A stretch of DNA of 10,701 nucleotides from an uncultured bacterium (GTDB lineage: Bacteria > Bacillota > Bacilli > Lactobacillales > Lactobacillaceae). The stretch is taken from assembly GCA_905214235.1 (NCBI GenBank), contig CAJMLF010000040.1, positions 1-10,701 of the forward strand, in the 5' to 3' direction. The notes under the pieces are model-generated. The model had not been told where the DNA came from, did no database searches, and saw only the letters and a program-made list of their open reading frames with translations. Every line of letters starts with the position of its first letter. Position 1 is the first letter of the stretch. A program made the position numbers and the translations under genes. Below, in pieces: positions 5,216 through 10,701 of the stretch.

Positions 5216-7138
5216 ATGCTGTTTATTCGCTTAATTAACTCCAGTTTCAAACGCAACTTGCGGACGTACGGCCCCTACCTACTGGCGACCTGCATGTTGG
5301 TTGCTATCAACTATATTTTTACCGCAATCGCTGCTAACCATAGCCTGAAAGCGCTCAGCACGGGGAAGGTAACCACCGCCATGATGAAACCAGGGGCCGC
5401 CTTTATCCTGATGGTGACGGCTGCCTTTCTCCTTTACGTCAACCACTTCTTGTGGCAGCAGCGGAGCCAGGAAATCGGCCTGTACAGCATGCTGGGGATG
5501 ACCAGTAGGAACCTCGGCCTGCTTACCGTTTTAGAAAAGGCCTACCTGCTGGTCTTCAGCCTTGTCGGCGGCTTGATTGGTGGGGTTATCTTTGAAAAGC
5601 TAGCCTTCCTTGGCCTGGGACGGCTCCTGCAAGTTCAGCACCTCCGGCAGTTATGGATCAGCAGTGGGGCCCTTTTGCAGACCATCATGACCTTTGTGGC
5701 CTTTTTCATCGTTTTGATGATCATTGACCTCTTGAAGATCCGCCACCTCAAGCCCACGGACCTGTGGAACAGCGCAACTGCCACCCATAAGCACCACGGA
5801 CCGTTGTTTACGATTGCGGGCCTGATCGGTCTGGTTACCCTGGCTGGGGCCTACTACATTACCCTCACCACTAAGCCAAAGATTACCGCCATTAACCACT
5901 TCTTTCTTGCGGTTATCCTGGTCGTTATTGGGACCTACCTCATTTTCATTGCGGGAAGCGTAATTCTCCTGAACTGGCTGAAGAAGCGGCGGAATTTCTA
6001 TTACCAGCCCCGGCACTTTATTGCCGTCTCGGGGATGCGGCAACGGATGGAACAAAACGGCGCGGCACTCGCCACTATCTGCCTGCTGTGCAGCTCCGTT
6101 CTCGTCATCCTGTTTACCGCCGTAACCCTTTACTGTGGGATCAGTAGTACCGCCCGTTCGTACACTCCTCAAGACATCACCATCGTCAATAACCAGCCAC
6201 TTACGAAGCACCAGGGACAATTCCTTAAGGATACGGCCCGCCAGCACCACGCGACCGTCACGGACCTCACCCACTACGAAGCAACGGCCACCCAGGTAGG
6301 CTACTGGCGTGGGCACTCCTTCGTTAACCAAGGGACCATCGATAACATGACAACGGCCACGTCAAACTCCATGATCTTCGTCACTGCCAAGACATACCAG
6401 CGGCTGACTCACCACCACACGGTGCTTAAGGGCAATCAGGCCTTGATATATGCACCGGGTAAAAAGCATACTGGAAAGCTGGTCGTCAGCGGGAAGAGCT
6501 ACCAGGTAACGGAATTGAAGAAGCTCAACTTTGCCTTTAACCCTGACCATGCCATCTTTTCACCAATCTTCATGGTCGTAAACAAGCTTCCTAAGGGGAT
6601 GCCGACAATGACCGTTACCACCCTGAACTACCATTTAAACGGCAACACCAAGAAACGGATTGCCTTTGAAACCGACCTGAAGCAAAAGCTCCACTTATCA
6701 AGCCTCCAGTTTTCGGGGTACGCCACCATCTTCTCGCTCCTCAACGGTCTTTATGGCGGCCTCGTCTTCATCGGAATCCTAATCAGTATTGCGCTGGGGA
6801 TCACCACCACAATCGTTATCTACTTCAAGCAGATTTCCGAAGGGTACGCGGACAAGCAGCGGTTTACCACGATGCAGGAAGTTGGATTAAGTGAACGCGA
6901 AACCACTAAGAGCATTCACAGCCAGGTCCTGATGGTGTTCATGTTGCCAATCATTGGGGCCATCATCAACCTTGCTTTCGCCTTCCCCGCCATCAAGCAG
7001 ATCATGACCCAATTAAACTTCTACAACCTCACATTGATGGTCGCCATCGCGGTAATCATTACAGTTGCCCTCTTACTCCTCTACTTAGTAATATACGGAT
7101 TAACTACCCGTACGTATCATCAAATTATTGATAAGTAA
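5216..7138 (+). CDS. bceB: ABC transporter permease, BceB-like (FtsX domain)
   Basis: Membrane permease of 640 aa. Hydrophobic segments at about 20-40, 60-79, 108-130, 150-172, 197-216, 229-253, 285-309, 513-536, 568-592 and 604-628 give the ten-helix topology of BceB proteins. The roughly 200-residue stretch between helices 7 and 8 (about 310-510) is hydrophilic and would be the extracellular domain that determines drug binding and signalling to the kinase. Residues 84-105 (SQEIGLYSMLGMTSRNLGLL) and 551-566 fit the conserved cytoplasmic coupling regions of FtsX-type permeases. It begins 2 bases after bceA stops, so the two are cotranscribed. ATG 5216 is preferred over an in-frame GTG at 5210 overlapping bceA. 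The stop codon lies inside the left arm of the hairpin element that follows. Confidence 0.9.
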   Translation: MLFIRLINSSFKRNLRTYGPYLLATCMLVAINYIFTAIAANHSLKALSTGKVTTAMMKPGAAFILMVTAAFLLYVNHFLWQQRSQEIGLYSMLGMTSRNLGLLTVLEKAYLLVFSLVGGLIGGVIFEKLAFLGLGRLLQVQHLRQLWISSGALLQTIMTFVAFFIVLMIIDLLKIRHLKPTDLWNSATATHKHHGPLFTIAGLIGLVTLAGAYYITLTTKPKITAINHFFLAVILVVIGTYLIFIAGSVILLNWLKKRRNFYYQPRHFIAVSGMRQRMEQNGAALATICLLCSSVLVILFTAVTLYCGISSTARSYTPQDITIVNNQPLTKHQGQFLKDTARQHHATVTDLTHYEATATQVGYWRGHSFVNQGTIDNMTTATSNSMIFVTAKTYQRLTHHHTVLKGNQALIYAPGKKHTGKLVVSGKSYQVTELKKLNFAFNPDHAIFSPIFMVVNKLPKGMPTMTVTTLNYHLNGNTKKRIAFETDLKQKLHLSSLQFSGYATIFSLLNGLYGGLVFIGILISIALGITTTIVIYFKQISEGYADKQRFTTMQEVGLSERETTKSIHSQVLMVFMLPIIGAIINLAFAFPAIKQIMTQLNFYNLTLMVAIAVIITVALLLLYLVIYGLTTRTYHQIIDK

Positions 7139-7233
7139 CTCAAGGGGCTGTGACATAAGTCCTCTTTGTGCTTGCGGGGGTTCGAAGACGAACTAGCAAG
7201 CTAGTTCTGTCTCACTCCCTTTACGTTACTTAT
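7131..7233. repeat. MITE-like hairpin element between convergent genes
   Basis: ATAAGTAAC (7131-7139) and GTTACTTAT (7225-7233) are perfect inverted repeats. Inside them GGGGCTGTGACA (7144-7155) and TGTCTCACTCCC (7208-7219) pair at 9 of 12 positions, so the ends form imperfect terminal inverted repeats of about 25 bp. A central hairpin is formed by GAACTAGC (7190-7197) and GCTAGTTC (7200-7207), extended by AGAC/GTCT around a bulged T. There is no T tract on either strand. The CTGTGACATAAGTC and GGGAGTGAGACAG segments resemble short intergenic repeats I recall from other lactobacilli; that recall is unverified. The left arm includes the bceB stop codon. Confidence 0.5.
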
Positions 7234-7243
7234 TTCAAGTTAA

Positions 7244-8620
7244 TTATTCTTCTGGTTCATATACCAGGTGGTCGTTAATAAATGACTTGAAGCCCTGTTC
7301 AGCTAACTCGCGGCCATAGCCAGAGTGCTTAACACCACCAAATGGCAGTTCTGGAAGTGATGCCCACCCAGAGTTGATCCAGGTCATCCCCGTATCGATC
7401 TGGGCAGCGACCTTCCGTGCTTCAGAAACATTCTTACCAAAGACCGTGTTTCCTAAGCCGTAACTTGAGTCATTGGCAAGGTCGATTGCCTCGGCAACGT
7501 CGTGGTACTTGTAAACAGACATTACCGGGCCAAACATCTCCTGGTCAAAGATTGGGTTGTCACGACGAATGTCAGTCAAAATTGTTGGCATGAAGAACTG
7601 GCCATCGAGGTCGTCAACGGGTTGGTTCCCATAAACTACCTTCGCCCCGTTTTCGACGGCTAAGGCAACCTGCTTTTCAAGCTTCTCCTTTGCTTTCTTA
7701 GAATTCATTGGGGCCAGGGTCGTGCTTGGGTCCATTGGGTCCCCCATCTTAACGCTGCTGAAGATTTCCTTAGCGTGCTTCAGAAATTCATCGTAAAGGT
7801 TATCCGGGACGATAAAGCGCTTGGAAGAGGTACATACCTGGCCAGCGTTGTAGAGACGGGCAGCAGGAATAATTGCCGCCAACTTATCAATGTCCGCATC
7901 CGGGAGGACGATAAAGGCATCGTTACCACCCAGTTCCATCGTACTCTTCTTGAGGTTCTTAGCGGCTTCCGTTGCAACCGCCTGGCCACCACGTTCAGAG
8001 CCAGTCAGGCAGACGCCCTGGACCCGCTTGTCAGCGATGATGGCCCCAACCTGGTCGTAGTCAACAAAGAGGTTGGTCAAACTACCGACCGGTGCACCGG
8101 TTTCCTTAACAAGGTCCGCAAATGCTTGGGCCGATGTTGGACAATTAGAGGCATCCTTTAAAATCATCGGGTTCCCCGCCAAGAAGTTCGGGATAAAGAC
8201 CCGGGCGATTTGGTAAAATGGGAAGTTCCACGGCTCAACCGCCATCAAAACACCAGTTGCCTGGTGCAGGACGTAGGCATTGCCCGTGTCGGTATAGATT
8301 GGCGTCGGGGCCAGAAACTGGTCCGCTCTTTGGACATAGTAGTCACAGAAGGACGCACACAGCTCAACTTCCCCTTCTGCTTCACCAATCAGCTTCCCCA
8401 TATCACGGGTAATCAGTTCCCCCATCGCGTGTTTCTTGTCACGAAGAAGGGCACCTAAGCGGGTTATAATCTGCTTCCGCTTAGCCAGTTCGCTGCCATC
8501 ACGCCACTTGAGGTAGAGGGCATGGGCTGCGGCTAACGTTTTTTCAATTTCTTCATCCGTTGTTTGCGGATATTCATGTTCAACTTCATTGGTATAAGGG
8601 TTAACTGTTCGATAAGCCAT
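7244..8620 (-). CDS. gabD: NAD(P)-dependent aldehyde dehydrogenase, succinate-semialdehyde dehydrogenase type
   Basis: Cytosolic aldehyde dehydrogenase of 458 aa that oxidises an aldehyde to the acid. Motifs counted from MAYRTVNPYT: oxyanion N131 in PWNFPFYQ, cofactor-site K155, LTGSERGG (205-212), general base E229 in MELGGNDAF, catalytic C263 in NAGQVCTSSKRF and E361 in EMFGPV. Length and these motifs fit the short YneI/Sad-like branch of succinate-semialdehyde dehydrogenases. No GABA transaminase or decarboxylase is next to it, so succinate semialdehyde may not be the main substrate; the symbol is a family label. The start at 8620 has AGGTGG about 9 nt upstream; a longer frame to 8665 lacks a ribosome binding site and was rejected. 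It is transcribed alone, convergent with bceB. A cre site over its promoter predicts repression by CcpA when preferred sugars are present. Confidence 0.88.
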   Translation of the reverse strand: MAYRTVNPYTNEVEHEYPQTTDEEIEKTLAAAHALYLKWRDGSELAKRKQIITRLGALLRDKKHAMGELITRDMGKLIGEAEGEVELCASFCDYYVQRADQFLAPTPIYTDTGNAYVLHQATGVLMAVEPWNFPFYQIARVFIPNFLAGNPMILKDASNCPTSAQAFADLVKETGAPVGSLTNLFVDYDQVGAIIADKRVQGVCLTGSERGGQAVATEAAKNLKKSTMELGGNDAFIVLPDADIDKLAAIIPAARLYNAGQVCTSSKRFIVPDNLYDEFLKHAKEIFSSVKMGDPMDPSTTLAPMNSKKAKEKLEKQVALAVENGAKVVYGNQPVDDLDGQFFMPTILTDIRRDNPIFDQEMFGPVMSVYKYHDVAEAIDLANDSSYGLGNTVFGKNVSEARKVAAQIDTGMTWINSGWASLPELPFGGVKHSGYGRELAEQGFKSFINDHLVYEPEE

Positions 8621-8672
8621 TTTATATATCCACCTTTCTTTGTTTTCTGTACTTTGCATCCCCACACTTCAC

Positions 8673-8700
8673 ATTGTAAACGTTTTCTGTAATTTCACAA
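8673..8700 (-). promoter_or_regulatory. candidate promoter of the aldehyde dehydrogenase gene
   Basis: On the minus strand TTGTGA (8695-8700) and TACAAT (8673-8678) are separated by 16 bp. The -10 overlaps the cre site. The -35 is imperfect (4 of 6). The leader to the start codon would be about 45 bases. Confidence 0.45.
8675..8688. promoter_or_regulatory. cre site (CcpA operator)
   Basis: TGTAAACGTTTTCT matches the cre consensus TGWAARCGYTWNCW at every position. It covers the candidate -10 and start region of the aldehyde dehydrogenase promoter, a location where CcpA bound with HPr-Ser-P normally represses. Confidence 0.8.
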
Positions 8701-8822
8701 TTGATTTGCTTGATAGTTCATAAATGTACACGCTTCAACTACTTAGCATAACTGTAATCTTTGTGAAAAAATATTTTGGTTGTTCATTAAATTCACAAGC
8801 CTACCTAAAATTAGAAAATAAA
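8701..8822. other. AT-rich spacer between aldehyde dehydrogenase promoter and cls terminator
   Basis: No coding frame or RNA is recognisable here. The heptamer TTGTGAA occurs at 8761-8767 and its complement TTCACAA at 8792-8798, with a third copy inside the promoter at 8694-8700. They resemble half-sites of the redox repressor Rex, but no pair has the close spacing of a full Rex operator. Confidence 0.4.
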
Positions 8823-8856
8823 AAGGAAGTGCGGGGCGCTAACTCCTCACTTCCTT
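8823..8856 (-). terminator. rho-independent terminator of cls
   Basis: AAGGAAGTG (8823-8831) pairs perfectly with CACTTCCTT (8848-8856), with partial inner GGGG/CTCC pairing. On the minus strand the stem is followed by a T5-A-T4 tract, just downstream of the cls stop codon at 8863. Confidence 0.85.
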
Positions 8857-8862
8857 CTTAAT

Positions 8863-10356
8863 TTATAGTACTGGCGACAGCAAACGGGAGAAGTACTGCT
8901 TGAACTTCCGCCAGTTTGACTGCTTGGCAAAGTATTCCGGTGTCAGTAGGGTACTATCCTTCATGTCTTCCTCAAAGATTTGCTTCAGCTGGGCCGTTAA
9001 CTCCTCATTGTAGGCAAAGGCGTTGGCTTCCCAGTTCAGCCGGTAGCTCCGGTAGTCCTGGTTTGCTGAGCCGACTGAGGAAAGGTTGTCACCGCTGACC
9101 ATGGTTTTGGCATGGATAAAGCCGTTATTATACTTATAAACCTTGACCCCGTTGTTAACCAGGTACTTAGCATAGTACTCCGTTGCCCGGTAAACGAACG
9201 GGTGGTCCGGCATGCACGGAATCATGATCCGAACATCAATTCCACTCCGCGCCGCGATTACTAGTGACTCCAGGATTGGTTCACCCGGAATCAAGTATGG
9301 GGTTTGAATGTAGACGTACTTGCGGGCCGATGAAATGATCGACTCGTAGCCCCGCCGAATCGCGTAATCATCATTGTCCGGACCCGATGAAACGATCTGC
9401 ATCACGACATCCTTCTCTGGATCGGCCGGCCGCTCAATGTTCAAGCTCTCAACTACCTTTTCAATTTCTACCCGGTGCTTACTAGTCTTCCGGCAGGTCA
9501 TGTTCCAGTCCAAGGCAAACCGACCGGTCAAAGTCAGGGCCGCTTGACCAACGACTCGCAGGTGGGTATCACGCCAGTAGCCAAACTTGGCCATTTTACC
9601 GACGTACTGGTCACCAATGTTAAAGCCCCCAATGTAGCCGATCTTGCCATCAACCACCACGATCTTACGGTGAAGGTGGTAATTCAACCGCGGCGTGGTG
9701 ATCCGCTTATTGGACTTAGAGTTAAAAGGTTGGGCCTCGCCACCCAATTCTTCCAGGTGGGCAAAGAACTTGTAGGTTGTCCCCCGGGACCCACTCAAGT
9801 CATAGAGAACCTTGACCTGGACCCCCCGCTTGGCTGCCCGTTCCAGCGCTGCCAGAATTTTCTTACCCAGGTCGTCAGCGTAAAAGGTATAAAATTCGAC
9901 GTAAATGTGGTCCTGGGCCTGGTCAAAGTCGTCAATCATCTTGGTAAACAGTTTCTTACCATCGATGAAAACCTTGACCCGGTTATTGAAGGTCACAATT
10001 GCGTTATCCAGGCTGGTCGACAGGCTGATGAGCTGGCGTGCCCGGGCCAAGCGGCCGCTTTGTAGCAGGAGCTTGTGTTTCTCCAGCAATGCCTCCTGAC
10101 GAGCAACGACCTTTTCACGGAAATGCTGCTGTTCGTCGCGGATGTTAAAAATATCGTCCTCTGACAGCTTCCGGCCGACAAAGAGGTAGACGATAAAGCC
10201 AATCACCGGAAATACTGACAGGACCAGCAGCCAGGCCCAAGTTGACGCAATATCGCGCCGGGTCCGAAAAACGGTCCAGATAGCAAAGCCAATGTTGATC
10301 AACCACAATACTTCAATAATGCGGCGGATAATATCCCATGTCCAAACAATATTCAA
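8863..10356 (-). CDS. cls: cardiolipin synthase (two-HKD phospholipase D family)
   Basis: Membrane enzyme of about 497 aa that condenses phosphatidylglycerol into cardiolipin. Residues count from the TTG at 10356. Two N-terminal membrane segments (about 13-31 and 40-60) are followed by a basic linker and two phospholipase D domains. HKD1 is intact: H229, K231 and D236 in HLHRKIVVVDG, followed by GYIGGFNIGDQY. HKD2 has H415 and K417 in FIHAKTMVSGD, but the position of the motif aspartate (422) is glycine with an aspartate next to it (D423); SVGSANQDYRS follows normally. Length fits Firmicute Cls. The TTG start is 8 nt after AGGGTGG (10367-10373); the alternative GTG at 10366-10368 lies within that site and is less likely. 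The gene stands alone between two terminators. Paralogues elsewhere in the genome cannot be judged. Confidence 0.9.
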   Translation of the reverse strand: MNIVWTWDIIRRIIEVLWLINIGFAIWTVFRTRRDIASTWAWLLVLSVFPVIGFIVYLFVGRKLSEDDIFNIRDEQQHFREKVVARQEALLEKHKLLLQSGRLARARQLISLSTSLDNAIVTFNNRVKVFIDGKKLFTKMIDDFDQAQDHIYVEFYTFYADDLGKKILAALERAAKRGVQVKVLYDLSGSRGTTYKFFAHLEELGGEAQPFNSKSNKRITTPRLNYHLHRKIVVVDGKIGYIGGFNIGDQYVGKMAKFGYWRDTHLRVVGQAALTLTGRFALDWNMTCRKTSKHRVEIEKVVESLNIERPADPEKDVVMQIVSSGPDNDDYAIRRGYESIISSARKYVYIQTPYLIPGEPILESLVIAARSGIDVRIMIPCMPDHPFVYRATEYYAKYLVNNGVKVYKYNNGFIHAKTMVSGDNLSSVGSANQDYRSYRLNWEANAFAYNEELTAQLKQIFEEDMKDSTLLTPEYFAKQSNWRKFKQYFSRLLSPVL

Positions 10357-10388
10357 TCTTATTCCCACCCTATTAGTAAATTCACTTA

Positions 10389-10394
10389 ATTATA
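10389..10394 (-). promoter_or_regulatory. probable -10 element of the cls promoter
   Basis: A consensus TATAAT is present on the minus strand, preceded by GT rather than TG. Its transcript would start about 10 bases before the AGGGTGG ribosome binding site. No convincing -35 is found at 16-18 bp. Confidence 0.4.
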
Positions 10395-10441
10395 ACATTT
10401 ATTATCTCAAGCGCAGCCCACCAGTGTGTTTCCCGATTAAC

Positions 10442-10478
10442 AAAAAAATTTCCTGGACTGCGACGCAATCCAGGAAAT
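10442..10478 (-). terminator. rho-independent terminator of the SemiSWEET gene
   Basis: ATTTCCTGGA (10448-10457) pairs perfectly with TCCAGGAAAT (10469-10478), with an inner TGC/GCA pairing. On the minus strand it is followed by a T7 run (10442-10448). It lies directly after the stop codon of the transporter gene at 10490 and separates it from cls. Confidence 0.88.
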
Positions 10479-10489
10479 CCTTTTGCTCC

Positions 10490-10701
10490 TTACCACGGGA
10501 ATGATGTTAAGAATGTTATCAGGCCGAAGATAATTGCTGGGAAGTTAGCCCAGAAAACGGCCCAGTCACGTTGCCGCTTGAAGTAGGCGTAAATGCACCA
10601 CAACAAACCGTTCAGTGCCGCAACCAGGGGCTGGAGTGGTGCCCCGTAGTTACCGTGCAAGTTATTAATAATCTGTGGAATGTAGGAAACGTACATGCAG
10701 A
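10490..10701 (-). CDS. SemiSWEET/PQ-loop family sugar transporter, 3' part (5' end outside window)
   Basis: The 68 residues after the first visible Met, plus one codon upstream, match the C-terminal part of a bacterial SemiSWEET. The PQ-loop signature is in SYIPQIINNLHG, followed by LNGLLWCIYAYFK (helix 2) and ANFPAIIFGLITFLTSF (helix 3). SemiSWEETs are three-helix proteins of about 85-95 aa that dimerise and let sugars pass down their gradient. The frame is open to the window edge and the Met at 10696 falls in the first helix with no ribosome binding site visible, so the true start lies beyond the edge. Substrate is unknown. Confidence 0.8.
   Translation of the reverse strand, partial: CMYVSYIPQIINNLHGNYGAPLQPLVAALNGLLWCIYAYFKRQRDWAVFWANFPAIIFGLITFLTSFPW

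Noticed and set aside
5651..6331. 226-codon open frame on the minus strand opposite bceB
   Set aside because: It lies wholly antisense to a clear ten-helix permease, has low-complexity composition set by the codon bias of bceB, and shows no ribosome binding site or family motif.
7186..7212. Simple rho-independent terminator for bceB or the aldehyde dehydrogenase
   Set aside because: The hairpin has no U tract on either strand and is nested inside longer inverted repeats, so it was listed as a repeat; weak terminator activity remains possible.
7775..8161. 128-codon plus-strand frame inside the aldehyde dehydrogenase gene
   Set aside because: Antisense shadow of the catalytic domain of a well-supported gene.
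8621..8665. N-terminal extension of the aldehyde dehydrogenase
   Set aside because: There is no ribosome binding site for the upstream ATG, and the AGGTGG site sits 9 nt before the ATG at 8620.
8761..8798. Full Rex operator
   Set aside because: TTGTGAA and TTCACAA are about 24 bp apart, whereas a Rex site needs the two halves nearly adjacent; only half-sites remain.
9475..10065. 196-codon open frame on the plus strand opposite cls
   Set aside because: It is the complement of the two-HKD coding sequence, resembles no protein family and has no promoter or ribosome binding site.

Overview
The window looks like chromosome of a moderately GC-rich heterofermentative lactobacillus, most likely a Limosilactobacillus (fermentum/mucosae/reuteri group). 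This rests on the protein families, the strong AGGAGG-type ribosome binding sites, a perfect cre site and AT-rich spacers between roughly 50% GC genes. The species assignment is inference. No rRNA, tRNA, CRISPR array, phage or plasmid gene is visible.

Layout from left to right. Positions 1-295 hold a degraded IS200/IS605-type insertion sequence: the start of its TnpA transposase gene, a stem-loop covering the tnpA ribosome binding site, and a subterminal hairpin. The tnpA frame is disrupted near position 54, possibly by the end of a second insertion sequence. Positions 385-2537 carry a tight two-gene operon on the minus strand: a PLP-dependent class I aminotransferase followed by a D-2-hydroxyacid dehydrogenase. 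Together they could turn amino acids into 2-keto acids and then D-2-hydroxyacids.

A divergent promoter region with a 14-bp-arm palindrome (2630-2664) separates this operon from a complete peptide-antibiotic resistance module of the Bce type on the plus strand. It consists of an OmpR-family response regulator (2711-3385), an intramembrane-sensing histidine kinase (3378-4343), an ABC ATPase (4458-5213) and a ten-helix permease with a large extracellular domain (5216-7138). Between kinase and ATPase lie two copies of the TNACA-N4-TGTAA motif, 20 bp centre to centre, just upstream of a promoter with a consensus -10 but a poor -35. This is the layout expected if the response regulator activates bceAB.

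A MITE-like hairpin element (7131-7233) sits between bceB and the convergent aldehyde dehydrogenase gene (7244-8620, succinate-semialdehyde dehydrogenase type), whose probable promoter is overlapped by a perfect cre site. Next come a cardiolipin synthase (8863-10356, minus) with its terminator, and at the right edge the 3' part of a SemiSWEET/PQ-loop sugar transporter gene with its own terminator.

Most of the window is ordinary core or semi-core genome. The most informative parts are regulatory: the tandem operators before bceAB, the divergent palindrome, the cre/promoter overlap, the hairpin element and the IS200 leader structure.
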